A stretch of 64,000 nt of DNA from Holophagaceae bacterium (GTDB taxonomy: Bacteria; Acidobacteriota; Holophagae; Holophagales; Holophagaceae), in contig JAAXXS010000001.1 of NCBI GenBank assembly GCA_013334395.1, positions 40,723 through 104,722 on the forward strand. The letters are read 5' to 3'. Shown here piece by piece: positions 1-9,319 of the stretch. Both the position numbers and the translations under genes were made by a program. Position 1 is the stretch's first letter, and each line of letters begins with the position of its first letter. The notes beneath the pieces are model-generated. The model was not told the DNA's origin. It did no database searches and worked only from the letters and a program-made list of their open reading frames with translations.

Positions 1-444
1 GAAGGTGGGCTCGTCGGCCTTGCCGCCGATCAACCGCCGCACCGAGGCCCCTTTCAGCTCCACCAGGAAATACTCCCCGGCGACGGCCAGCAAGAAGGCA
101 CTGCGGTCCGGGTTCCAGAGCAGGGTGCCCCGGTCCAGGGCGGCCTTCGCTGCGGCCTCCGGGACCCCGGCCCCGGCCAGGGCCTTCTCGATGGGGCTGG
201 CGTCCAGCAGGGGCTTGGCTTCCCAGGTGGCGGGATCCACGCGCAGCAGGGCCACGCGGTTGCCGTCCCGGCTGGTCCGCAGGAGCCCCCCGTCCGGAAG
301 CCAGTCCAGCCGGGTGGCGGCGGGACCTTCGTAGGCTTTCCGCAGGGTCGGATGGCCCACCGCCTCGAGGGTGAGGGTGCCGGTGCCCTGAGCGAGCAGG
401 CTGGAGGCGAGGAGCAGGCAGGCCAGGGCGGTGCGCAGCGACAT
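1..444 (-). CDS. N-terminal part of a secreted DPP-IV/S9-like peptidase (runs off the window)
   Basis: Reverse-strand reading from ATG at 444 gives MSLRTALACLLLASSLLAQGTGTLTLEAVGHPTLRKAYEGPAATRLDWLPDGGLLRTSRDGNRVALLRVDPATWEAKPLLD...: signal peptide plus DPP-IV N-terminal beta-propeller-like pattern. Confidence 0.55.
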   Translation of the reverse strand, partial: MSLRTALACLLLASSLLAQGTGTLTLEAVGHPTLRKAYEGPAATRLDWLPDGGLLRTSRDGNRVALLRVDPATWEAKPLLDASPIEKALAGAGVPEAAAKAALDRGTLLWNPDRSAFLLAVAGEYFLVELKGASVRRLIGGKADEPTF

Positions 445-510
445 GGGAACTCCGGGGGGATGGCGGATGGGCATCCCGGGGGCAGGGCAGGGTCAGGGTG
501 GCGTGGGGCC

Positions 511-1821
511 TCAGGCGGGCAGGTGCGGCCGGGTCAGGTTGCGGTGCCCCTCGGCCGTGACCAGCAGGTTGTCCTCGATCCGGATGCCGCCGCAGGGGGT
601 GAGCTCGTCGATGAGCTTCCAGTTGAAGCGGTCCCGGTATTCGTTGTCACGGAAGGGCCGCAGCAGCATGGGGATGAAGTAGAGCCCGGGCTCCACCGTG
701 AACACCTGGCCCGCGTCGATGGTGCGGGTGGTGCGGAGGAAGGGATGCTGGGGCGGCGGGGGGGCGGGGGTGCCGTCGGGGGCGCCCTGGCGGCCCGCCA
801 CGTCGTGCACCTGGATGCCCAAGTGGTGGCCCAGCCCGTGGGGGAAGAAGGGGCGGCTGAGGCCATCGGCCACAGCCTCCTCGGGGCTGACCTTCAGGAT
901 GCCCTGTTCCTGCAGCAAGCCGGCGATGAGCAGGTGCCCCTGGTGGTGAAGGTCCCCGTAGGGCAGCTGGGGCTTCACCATGGCGCAGAGGTCCAGCTCG
1001 ATCTGGACCATGCCATCGATGAGGGCTGCGAACCGGGGGTCGCAGTGGGGCGCCGCCAGGGTCCGGGTGATGTCGGCGGCGTAGCCGCGCACCTGGGCGC
1101 CGGCGTCGATGAGCAGGACCGCGCCGTGCTTGAGCCCGCGCTTGCCCTCGTAGTGGAGGGTGGCGCCCTTCTCGTTGAGGGCCACGATGCTGCCGTAGGG
1201 CATCTCGTGATCCACGATGCCCGCGGCCTGCACGTAGGCGTGGTGGATCTCCAATTCGCTGGCCCCGGCCAGGAAGGCGGCCCGGGCGGCCCGGTGGCCC
1301 CGGGCGGCGATGACTGTGGCCTCATCGATGCACTCGACTTCGTAGGCGCTCTTGGTGGTGCGGTGCCAGTCGAGGTGGGCCGTCAGCAGGGCGGGGTTCA
1401 GCTCCAAGCCCGCGGCCTCGGCCCGGTCGGTCTCGTTGCCAATGTAGGCGGCCCGGGTCAGGGTGCCCAGGCGCTTCCAGACGTCCTCCACGGTGCCGAC
1501 TTCCTCGAGGTCGAAGGCGGCGGCCCAGAAGGGATCGCCGAGGGGCGACTGCTCGTACCAGAAGTCCTCGGGGGCGTAGCGGATAAGGCGGGGGCGCTGG
1601 CCCGGGCGGATCACCACCACGTGGTGGGGCCCCGCCATGGGGCACCAGTGGGCGAAGTGGGGCGTGGGGTGGAAGGGGGCGTCCTGGTCGTCGGCGAAGT
1701 GGGTGTAGACCTTGCCGCTGGAGATCACCAGGGCGTCGTAGCCCGTCTCGGCGAGGGCCTCAGCGGTGGTGCGCTGGCGCTCGGCGAGGTGGCTTTGGAA
1801 GAGGGCGGAGAGATCGGTCAT
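511..1821 (-). CDS. pepQ: Xaa-Pro dipeptidase (M24 family)
   Basis: ORF 511..2046(-) from internal Met MTDLSALFQSHLAERQ; M24 metal-site motifs DAGAQVRGYAADITRT and HGLGHHLGIQVHD. Confidence 0.88.
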   Translation of the reverse strand: MTDLSALFQSHLAERQRTTAEALAETGYDALVISSGKVYTHFADDQDAPFHPTPHFAHWCPMAGPHHVVVIRPGQRPRLIRYAPEDFWYEQSPLGDPFWAAAFDLEEVGTVEDVWKRLGTLTRAAYIGNETDRAEAAGLELNPALLTAHLDWHRTTKSAYEVECIDEATVIAARGHRAARAAFLAGASELEIHHAYVQAAGIVDHEMPYGSIVALNEKGATLHYEGKRGLKHGAVLLIDAGAQVRGYAADITRTLAAPHCDPRFAALIDGMVQIELDLCAMVKPQLPYGDLHHQGHLLIAGLLQEQGILKVSPEEAVADGLSRPFFPHGLGHHLGIQVHDVAGRQGAPDGTPAPPPPQHPFLRTTRTIDAGQVFTVEPGLYFIPMLLRPFRDNEYRDRFNWKLIDELTPCGGIRIEDNLLVTAEGHRNLTRPHLPA

Positions 1822-1873
1822 GGGGTCATCCAGGTGAGGATCCAGGTTGTCAGAGGATCGGGGGTTCGGAAAG

Positions 1874-2683
1874 TCAGAGGAAGCGGAGCGGCTTCTCCTC
1901 GGGGGCGAACCCGTGGCGGACCGCCTTCTCGAAGAACAGGGCCAGGCTCTCCCGTTCGGCCTCGCCCAGGGTGTAGCTGATGTTCTCCGTGAGGTACTCG
2001 TGGAGCTCGATCTTGGTCCAGCCGATGGTCCGCCGGGCCTCTTCAACGATATCGGGCAGCTGGGCCAGGCCGATCTCCAGGCTCTTGTGGAAGAAGGGCC
2101 CCACGCCGCCGGGCACCTTCAGGACTGGGGCATCCTTCCGCACCAGCCAGAGGGCGAAGACGAAGGGGAGGCCGGTCCAGGCATGCCACTCCTCGGCGAG
2201 GTCCAGCACGAAGAGGCCCTGCCGGGGCGCGCGCATGGCTGCGTCACCGATCATCAGGGCCGCGTCGTGGCCTTCCAGCATCGCAGGCAGGTCCGGGCCC
2301 ATGTCCGCCACCACCGGGCTCACGCCGTAGCGCTCGCGGAGCAGCAGCTGGGCCAGGACCACGCTGGTGCGGCTGGAGGTGTCGAGGGCCAGGCTGCGGA
2401 TCTGCTCGGGCGGGACCTTCGACAGGATCACCACGCTGCGCACCCGCTTGGGCGAGGCGATGCAGAGCCCCGGTACGATGAGCAGGTCCGGGATCCGCAG
2501 GTACTCGATGGAGCTGACGATGCCCGCGTCCACCTCGCCCGCCCGCAGGCGGTCGGCGCAGACCGAGGGGTAGTGGAACTTCAGGTGGAAGTGCTCCCAG
2601 CCCAGCCCGTGCTTGAACCCCTGGTTCAGGGGGGCGGCGTTGAGGTAGTCGATGATGGAGAGGCGGAAGGGAGACTCTGGCAT
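1874..2683 (-). CDS. mqnA: Chorismate dehydratase, futalosine menaquinone pathway
   Basis: 269 aa MPESPFRLSIIDYLNAAPLNQGF...SVCADRLRAGEVDAGIVSSIEYLR, MqnA family pattern. Confidence 0.85.
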   Translation of the reverse strand: MPESPFRLSIIDYLNAAPLNQGFKHGLGWEHFHLKFHYPSVCADRLRAGEVDAGIVSSIEYLRIPDLLIVPGLCIASPKRVRSVVILSKVPPEQIRSLALDTSSRTSVVLAQLLLRERYGVSPVVADMGPDLPAMLEGHDAALMIGDAAMRAPRQGLFVLDLAEEWHAWTGLPFVFALWLVRKDAPVLKVPGGVGPFFHKSLEIGLAQLPDIVEEARRTIGWTKIELHEYLTENISYTLGEAERESLALFFEKAVRHGFAPEEKPLRFL

Positions 2684-2769
2684 GGCTTGAGTCTAGGAGC
2701 CCCGCCGGCTCGCGTGAAACCCTTCTGCGATTCCCTTGCAGGTCGCGGTGGCCCTGGCATGATGACTCC

Positions 2770-3234
2770 ATGCTCCTCTGGCACTACGAGCTGACCACTC
2801 CCATGGGACCGATGCGCGCCGCCTTCGACGGCCGTGGCAGGCTCCAGCAGCTGGTGCTGGAGGGCCATGATCCCCGCAAGACCAGCCCGCTGCCCCCCCG
2901 GGAGCAGCGGGAGGCGAAGCGCTTTCTGGACCGTCAGATCGAGGCCTATCTCGCGGGTACCCTGCGCACCTTCACCGTGCCCCTGGACCCCCAGGGGACG
3001 GCCATCGAGCTGCGGGTCTGGGACACCATCCTTACCATCCCCTTCGGGCAGAACCGGCAGCCGGCAGACCTGGCCGCCTGGCTGGGCATTGATGAGGACG
3101 TGGTCGTCATGGCCTGCGTCGCCAACCCCATCGTCCTGCTGATCCCCGCCCACCGGGTGATCCTGCCGGGCGATGGTCCCCTCCCGAAAGCACTGCGTCA
3201 CCTTGAGACTGGGACGGGATGGCAGAAGCCCTGA
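2770..3234 (+). CDS. MGMT/Ogt-like protein lacking the catalytic cysteine
   Basis: 154 aa; LLIPAHRVILPGDG in place of PCHRV. Confidence 0.75.
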   Translation: MLLWHYELTTPMGPMRAAFDGRGRLQQLVLEGHDPRKTSPLPPREQREAKRFLDRQIEAYLAGTLRTFTVPLDPQGTAIELRVWDTILTIPFGQNRQPADLAAWLGIDEDVVVMACVANPIVLLIPAHRVILPGDGPLPKALRHLETGTGWQKP

Positions 3235-3257
3235 TAACAAAAAACCGCGATTCTGCC

Positions 3258-3782
3258 ATGCTGGAGCCCATGCCAGAGACCTTTCATATGCTCAGCACAC
3301 CCTTCGGGGAGCTGGGCGCAGCCTTCGACGGCGATGGGCGTCTGGCGCAGCTGGTCCGGGTCTACAAGATGCCTCCGGCACCGCCCGAAGGGCCGCTGCC
3401 GCGGAGCCTGCCCTACCTGAGGCGGCAGCTGGAGGCCTATTTCTCGGGCAACCTCCGCGACTTCAACATTCCCATGATCGTGGAAGGCACTGACTTTCAG
3501 CGACGGGTCTGGAAGGAGCTGCAGAAGATCCCCTATGGCCAGGCCGTCACCTACCTGGAGCTGGCGCGGCGCCTGGGCGACGAAAAGTGCATCCGGGCCG
3601 CGGCTCGCGCCAACGCGGCGAACCCCATCGCCATCCTGATCCCCTGCCACCGCGTCATCGGCTCGGATGGGTCCCTGGTGGGCTACGCCGGCGGGCTGGA
3701 CATGAAGGAGTTCCTGCTGCGCCTGGAGGGCGTCCTGCCCAAGGCGCCGCCCCAGCCAAGGCTGCCGCTGAGCTGGGACTGA
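3258..3782 (+). CDS. ogt: Methylated-DNA--[protein]-cysteine S-methyltransferase
   Basis: FQRRVWKELQKIPYGQAVTYLELARRLG...RAAARANAANPIAILIPCHRVIGSDGSLVGYAGG. Confidence 0.92.
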   Translation: MLEPMPETFHMLSTPFGELGAAFDGDGRLAQLVRVYKMPPAPPEGPLPRSLPYLRRQLEAYFSGNLRDFNIPMIVEGTDFQRRVWKELQKIPYGQAVTYLELARRLGDEKCIRAAARANAANPIAILIPCHRVIGSDGSLVGYAGGLDMKEFLLRLEGVLPKAPPQPRLPLSWD

Positions 3783-4142
3783 TCAGCCGGGGAGGACCCG
3801 CAGGGGGCCGCGCTCCAGCTCGAGCCGGGTCTCGCCGGTGGCGCCGAAGGCCGCTTTCAGGTGGGCCACGCCCCGCTCCATGTCCACGGCCCCGCAGCTG
3901 AAGAAGTCCACGGCCGCGAAGCCGTGCTCAGGCCAGGTGTGGATGGCGAGGTGGCTCTCGGCGATGATGACGGCGCCGCTGACCCCGTGGGGGCTGAAGT
4001 GATGGAAGCTGTGGGTCACGATGGTGGCGCCGGAGGCCGTGGCGGCTTCGAGCATGGCCCGGGTCACCCCTTCCAGATCAGCCAGGGCGGGGGCCTCGCA
4101 GCCCGTGAACTCGGCGAGCAGGTGGCGGCCCAGGGCGCTCAT
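3783..4142 (-). CDS. speD: S-adenosylmethionine decarboxylase, prokaryotic class
   Basis: MSALGRHLLAEFTGCEAPALADLE...ESHLAIHTWPEHGFAAVDFFSCG. Confidence 0.9.
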   Translation of the reverse strand: MSALGRHLLAEFTGCEAPALADLEGVTRAMLEAATASGATIVTHSFHHFSPHGVSGAVIIAESHLAIHTWPEHGFAAVDFFSCGAVDMERGVAHLKAAFGATGETRLELERGPLRVLPG

Positions 4143-5335
4143 GGGATTCGGGTCAGCAGGGCCACGCACTCCACATGGCTGGTGAGGGGGAAGAGGTCCA
4201 GCACCGCCAGCTGCTCCAGGCGCCAGGCGCTGGAGAGCCGCTTCACGTCCCGGCAGAAGGCGGCGCCGTCGCAGCCCACCAGCACCAGGGTGCCCACGCC
4301 CGCGGTGGCCAGCCGGTCACAGAGGGCGGGCTCCAGGCCTGCCCGGGGTGGGTCCAGCAGGATCACATCCTCGGGCTGGCCGAGGCCTTCGGGCACCCAC
4401 TCCGCCACGTCGGCCACCAGGCACTCGGCGGGCAGGCCCGCGGCCTCCAGGTTGCGCCGGGCCCAGGCCACGGCCGCGGTGCCGGACTCCACGAGCACCC
4501 GGTGCTGGAAGCGGTCGCCCAGCAGCACGGAGAAGAGACCCACGCCGCCATAGAGGTCGAACAGGGTGCTGCCCTGGACCTTCCAGTCCCGCAGCAGGCT
4601 CCCGAAGGCCTCGGCGGCCCAGGGCGGACTCACCTGGAAGAAGGCGCCGGGCTCGTGGCACAGCACGGCCTCGCCCAGCCGATGGCGGATGGGCTGGGTG
4701 GCGCGGTGCCAGCCATCGGGTTCCAGAGTCCAGGTCCGGCTCCGCTCATCGGTGGCCCACACCTGGTCTGCGGGACTGCCCGTGGACAGCTCCCAGCGTC
4801 CAGGACGGGTCGTGAGCGCCTGGCCGCGGATGCCCTCCAGCAGCCGGGGGATGGCGTTCGACAGGGGGTCCGCCGCGGCGGGGCAGGTGGTGATCGGCAC
4901 CAGCGCGTGGCTGTGCCGCCGGAAGTAGCCGAGGGAGGCGCCGTCCCAGTGCAGCTGGATCCGGTGGCGGCGGGCCTCGTCCGGGGCGGGGTGCCAGGTC
5001 CAGGGCTGGTCCTCGCCCAGCTGGCGCCGCAGCAGGTCCGCGACCATCTGGCGCTTGAGCTCGGGACCATGCCGGCCGGCCTCCCAGAGCTCACAGCCCC
5101 CGCAGAGGTCGGCCACGGCACAGGCAGCCTCTGTCCTCCGCGGGTCCCGGGTGACCCAGCGGGTGACCCGGCCTTCACCGTGGCGGGCCTTCCAGATGAC
5201 ATTGGCCTCGATGACCTCGCCGGGGAAGAGGGCGAGGGGCGCCTCCAGCAGGAGCAGGCGGCCATCCTCGGCCCGACCCACGCCCTTGCCACCCCAGGCG
5301 AGTCGCTCGATGGAGCCTCGCCAACCTTCAGTGTG
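4139..5335 (-). CDS. TrmA/RumA-family RNA (uracil-5-)-methyltransferase
   Basis: Fe-S motif CAVADLCGGCELW, SAM motif LYGGVGLFS, VILLDPPRAGL, GCDGAAFCRDVKRL; start codon ambiguous; overlaps speD start (ATGA). Confidence 0.8.
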   Translation of the reverse strand, partial: HTEGWRGSIERLAWGGKGVGRAEDGRLLLLEAPLALFPGEVIEANVIWKARHGEGRVTRWVTRDPRRTEAACAVADLCGGCELWEAGRHGPELKRQMVADLLRRQLGEDQPWTWHPAPDEARRHRIQLHWDGASLGYFRRHSHALVPITTCPAAADPLSNAIPRLLEGIRGQALTTRPGRWELSTGSPADQVWATDERSRTWTLEPDGWHRATQPIRHRLGEAVLCHEPGAFFQVSPPWAAEAFGSLLRDWKVQGSTLFDLYGGVGLFSVLLGDRFQHRVLVESGTAAVAWARRNLEAAGLPAECLVADVAEWVPEGLGQPEDVILLDPPRAGLEPALCDRLATAGVGTLVLVGCDGAAFCRDVKRLSSAWRLEQLAVLDLFPLTSHVECVALLTRIP

Positions 5336-5393
5336 TGCAGGGGAATTCCGATATGCTGGCGGAACCCCTCTCTTTTTGGAGCCTGTTTCCGCC

Positions 5394-7106
5394 TTGCGAT
5401 TCACGGTAGCCGTACCCCCAAAGCACCGTAACACCCTCCTGGACTGCGTTGCAGGGGAGATGCGCGGGGCCCTGGTCTTCCAGGAGGGCGCCCCGGCGGA
5501 CGTGGTGATCGGCATGGTCGGGGAGGGCGCCTTCGTCTCCTGCCACGTCTGGCCCGGCCCGGAGGCGGCGGTGGCCCTGCTGAAGGCCGGCTGGGAGCGG
5601 GCCAAGGACCGGCGGTCCATGGAACGGCTCCATGAGGTGGGCCGGGCGCTCGCCTCCGAGCAGAACCTGGACCGGCTGCTGGACCTGATCCTCACCAAAG
5701 CCCGGGAGCTGGTGAAGGCCGAGGCCGGCTCCATCTACCTGCTGTCCGGGGAGGCGGATCGGCGAGAGCTGCTCTTCGCGCACACCCAGAATGCCCGGGT
5801 GAGCCTCCCCTTTCACCGCATCGTGATGCCCGTGTCCCGCCAGACCCTGGCCGGGTTTGTGGCCCTCAGCGCGGAGACCCTCAACATCCCGGACGTCTAC
5901 CGCATTCCGGAGGAGGCCCCCTACCGCTTCAATGACGCCTTCGACCGGCAGGCGGGCTACCGCACGGCGTCCATGCTGGTGGTGCCCATGCAGGACACCG
6001 AGGGCCAGGTGCTGGGCGTGCTGCAGCTGCTGAATCGGCTGGACGAGGACTCCGGGGACGGGGGCCGCTTCACGGCGGAGGATCAGGCCCTGGCCCAGAG
6101 CCTCGCGGGGCAGGCGGCGGTCTCCGTGAAGAACGCCCAGCTGCGCCTGGAGATCGAGCTCCTGTTCGAAGGCTTCGTCGCGGCGTCGGTGCAGGCCATC
6201 GAGTCCCGGGATCCGGTGACCAGTGGCCACTCCGGGCGGGTGGCGGACCTGACCGTGGGCCTGGCCGAGGCCGTGAACGCCACGCCCAATGGCACCTACG
6301 GCGAGCTGCGCTTCACGGACCGCCAGCTGCGGGAGCTCCGCTACGCCAGCCTGCTCCACGACTTCGGCAAGGTGGGCGTCCGGGAGCAGGTGCTGATCAA
6401 GGCGAAGAAGCTGGAGCCCAGCCAGCTGGAGGTCATCCTCCAGCGCCTCCGCCAGCGGGAGATGGAAGAGAGCCTCGAGCTGCTGGCCCTGGCCTGGAAG
6501 GGGGGCCAGGCCTTCGATCCCGCCCGCTGGGAGCGGACGCTGCGGGACCGTCAGGCCGAGAGCGAGCGCCTCATGCGCCTCGTCAGCCAGAGCAATGAGC
6601 CCACGGTCCTGGCCCAGGAAGTGGTCGAGGGACTGGGGCTGCTCGAAGACCTCTCCTTCACGCACTGGAGCGGCGAGCGCCGGGGCCTGGTCGAGCCCGC
6701 TGACCTCGCCAGCCTGAGGATCCGCCGCGGGAGCCTCTCGGAGGCCGAGCGCCTCGAGATCGAGAGCCATGTGACCCACACCTTCCGCTTCCTGGAGCGC
6801 ATCCCGTGGACGCGGGACCTGGCCGGTGTGCCCGCGATCGCCTATGCCCACCACGAGCGGCTCAGCGGCCACGGCTATCCCCGGCAGCTCGGAGCTGCGG
6901 AGATCCCCATCCAGAGCCGGGCCATGGCCATCGCCGACATCTTCGACGCCCTCACGGCCCGGGACCGGCCCTACAAGAGCGCCGTGCCCCTGGAGCGCAG
7001 CCTCGCCATCCTTGACGAGGAGGCCCAGAGCGGGGCCATCGACCGCCCCCTGCTGGACCTCTTCATCGAGGCGCGGGTGTTCGAGCGCACGACGGCCCAG
7101 AGCTGA
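5394..7106 (+). CDS. GAF + HD-GYP domain protein (putative c-di-GMP phosphodiesterase)
   Basis: GAF-like region, then YASLLHDFGKVGVREQV and YAHHERLSGHGYP; TTG start at 5394 inferred. Confidence 0.8.
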   Translation: MRFTVAVPPKHRNTLLDCVAGEMRGALVFQEGAPADVVIGMVGEGAFVSCHVWPGPEAAVALLKAGWERAKDRRSMERLHEVGRALASEQNLDRLLDLILTKARELVKAEAGSIYLLSGEADRRELLFAHTQNARVSLPFHRIVMPVSRQTLAGFVALSAETLNIPDVYRIPEEAPYRFNDAFDRQAGYRTASMLVVPMQDTEGQVLGVLQLLNRLDEDSGDGGRFTAEDQALAQSLAGQAAVSVKNAQLRLEIELLFEGFVAASVQAIESRDPVTSGHSGRVADLTVGLAEAVNATPNGTYGELRFTDRQLRELRYASLLHDFGKVGVREQVLIKAKKLEPSQLEVILQRLRQREMEESLELLALAWKGGQAFDPARWERTLRDRQAESERLMRLVSQSNEPTVLAQEVVEGLGLLEDLSFTHWSGERRGLVEPADLASLRIRRGSLSEAERLEIESHVTHTFRFLERIPWTRDLAGVPAIAYAHHERLSGHGYPRQLGAAEIPIQSRAMAIADIFDALTARDRPYKSAVPLERSLAILDEEAQSGAIDRPLLDLFIEARVFERTTAQS

Positions 7107-7155
7107 GGCTGGAGGCGGAGCGCTTAAGCCGGTAAGCTAAACGATTGGAGTCGTC

Positions 7156-7626
7156 ATGTCCGAACGCGAACCGCGCACCATCGATCTGCAGGGGATCATG
7201 GATCTGCTGCCCCACCGCTACCCGCTGCTGTTGGTGGACCGGATCCTGGATTTCGAGCCCAAGGCGTGGATCCGCGGGCTGAAGAATGTCAGCTACAACG
7301 AGGAGATCTTCCAGGGGCACTTCCCCAGTCGGCCCGTGTTTCCGGGCGTCTACATCGTGGAGGCCATGGCCCAGACCGGCGGCTGCCTCCTGCTGCGGGA
7401 GTTCGAGGACCGGGCCAACAAGGTCATCTACTTCATGGGCATCGACAAGGTCAAGTTCCGCAAGCCGGTGCAGCCCGGGGACCAGATGGTCATGGAAGTG
7501 AAGGTGCTGCAGTTCAAGGGCCGCATCTGCAAGATGCGCGGAGAGGCCTTCGTGGGTGGCCAGAAGGTCGCCGAGGCCGAGTTCATGTCCATGCTGATGG
7601 ACCTGGCGGAGGGAGAGTCGAAATGA
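7156..7626 (+). CDS. fabZ: 3-hydroxyacyl-ACP dehydratase
   Basis: IMDLLPHRYPLLLVDRI...GHFPSRPVFPGVYIVEAMAQTGG. Confidence 0.95.
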   Translation: MSEREPRTIDLQGIMDLLPHRYPLLLVDRILDFEPKAWIRGLKNVSYNEEIFQGHFPSRPVFPGVYIVEAMAQTGGCLLLREFEDRANKVIYFMGIDKVKFRKPVQPGDQMVMEVKVLQFKGRICKMRGEAFVGGQKVAEAEFMSMLMDLAEGESK

Positions 7627-8408
7627 GCGCACAAGTCCACCCGAGCAGTGTGATCAGTCCCGAAGCGAGCCTTGGTGAAGGCGTGGTGGTGGGGCCCTTC
7701 TGCGTCATCGAGGGCAACGCCGTCATCGGCGCCCGCACCCTGCTCCGCAGCCACATCGTCATCGGCCCCCACACGGAGCTGGGCGAAGACAACGACATCT
7801 ACCCCCACGCCACCCTCGGCATGGGTCCCCAGGACCTCAAGTTCAAGGGGGCGCCCACCCGCCTGCAGATTGGCAACCGCAACGTCCTCCGCGAGGGCTG
7901 CACCCTGCACCGGGGCACCGAAGGCGGCGGCGGGCTCACCACCCTGGCCGACGACAACTTCCTGATGACCGGCTCCCACATCGCCCATGACTGCCACGTG
8001 GGCAGCAAGAACATCTTCGCCAACTCCGCCACCCTCGCGGGGCACGTGGAGGTGGGCGACGGCTGCAACATCGGCGCCTTCTCGGCCGTCCACCAGTTCT
8101 GCCGGGTGGGCCACCACGCCTTCATGGGCGGGTTCACCGTGGCCACCCAGGACGTGCTGCCCTTCATGAAGACCGCGGGCGCCAGGGACACCAAGAGCTA
8201 TGGCGTGAACACCATCGGCCTCCAGCGCAAGGGCTTCCCGGCCGAGACGGTCGAGGGGCTAAAGCGGGCCTACCGGCTGCTCTTCCACGCGGGACTGTTG
8301 CGCGACGAAGCGCTGGCCCAGGCCGAAAAGGAAGTGGGGCATATCGCCGAGGTCGCCTACCTCCTGCAGTTCATCCGCGAAGCCAAGCGGGGCGTGCATC
8401 GTGGCTGA
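7623..8408 (+). CDS. lpxA: UDP-N-acetylglucosamine O-acyltransferase
   Basis: Hexapeptide-repeat LpxA pattern; HIAHDCHVGSKNIFANSATLAGHVEVGD; ATGA overlap with fabZ. Confidence 0.93.
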   Translation: MSAQVHPSSVISPEASLGEGVVVGPFCVIEGNAVIGARTLLRSHIVIGPHTELGEDNDIYPHATLGMGPQDLKFKGAPTRLQIGNRNVLREGCTLHRGTEGGGGLTTLADDNFLMTGSHIAHDCHVGSKNIFANSATLAGHVEVGDGCNIGAFSAVHQFCRVGHHAFMGGFTVATQDVLPFMKTAGARDTKSYGVNTIGLQRKGFPAETVEGLKRAYRLLFHAGLLRDEALAQAEKEVGHIAEVAYLLQFIREAKRGVHRG

Positions 8409-9312
8409 CCGCCACCACGCCACCCTCGCCATCATCGGTCTTCCCAACGCCGGCAAGTCCACCCTGCTGAACGCCCTGCTGGGCCAGAAGCTGGCGGCCA
8501 CCAGTCAGATCCCCCAGACCACCCGGACCCGGGTGCTGGGCGTCATCGACCGGGGCGACACGCAGCTGGCCTTCCTGGACACGCCGGGCATCCACCTGCC
8601 CAAGCACGCCCTCAACGAGCGCATGATGGCCCACGTGGAGCAGGCCCTCGAGGAGGCCGACATCGTCCTCTGGGTGGTGGATGCCGACGCCTACCTGGGC
8701 ACTGGCGAGCACGCGCTCGCCAAGCGCCTGCGCCGGCTGGAGCGACCCACCTACCTGCTGCTGAACAAGGTTGACCTGCTCTCCAAGGGCCGGCTCCTAG
8801 AGAAGATCGCCACCTACAAGGACCTGCTCCCCTTCAAGGAGATCGTGCCCATCGGCGCCAAGACCGGCCTGAACCTGGAGCCCCTTTGGGCGCTGCTGGA
8901 GCGGGACGCCACCCAGCCCGGCTGGCCCTACGCGGAGGAGGTCTTCACGGACCAGACCGAGCGGTCCCTGGCGGCGGAGTTCATCCGCGAGAAGGTGCTG
9001 CGCAAGACCCGCGAGGAAGTGCCCCACGGAGTGGCAGTGCTCATCGAGCAGTGGCTGGAACCCGGCGAGGCCGACTACCCGGAGGACATGGGTCCCGACG
9101 GCGTGTTCATCGCCGCGCGGATCGTGGTGGACCGCGACGGCCACCGGAAGATCCTGCTGGGCAGTGGCGGCGCCATGATCAAGGACATCCGCCAGAGCGC
9201 CCAGCGCGAGCTGAAGAAGCTGCTTCAGCGGCCTGTGCGGCTGGAGCTCTTCGTGAAGGCCGATGAGGGCTGGCGCGACCGGCCGGACCGCCTGGACCGC
9301 CTGCAGCTCTGA
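8401..9312 (+). CDS. era: GTPase Era
   Basis: GLPNAGKSTLLNALLGQKLAATSQIPQTTR, DTPGIH, NKVD, KH-like C-terminus. Confidence 0.94.
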   Translation: MADRHHATLAIIGLPNAGKSTLLNALLGQKLAATSQIPQTTRTRVLGVIDRGDTQLAFLDTPGIHLPKHALNERMMAHVEQALEEADIVLWVVDADAYLGTGEHALAKRLRRLERPTYLLLNKVDLLSKGRLLEKIATYKDLLPFKEIVPIGAKTGLNLEPLWALLERDATQPGWPYAEEVFTDQTERSLAAEFIREKVLRKTREEVPHGVAVLIEQWLEPGEADYPEDMGPDGVFIAARIVVDRDGHRKILLGSGGAMIKDIRQSAQRELKKLLQRPVRLELFVKADEGWRDRPDRLDRLQL

Positions 9313-9319
9313 GCGTGCT

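Noticed and set aside
352-1980. 542-aa +strand ORF opposite pepQ
   Set aside because: Shadow ORF; the minus strand encodes an unmistakable M24 peptidase.
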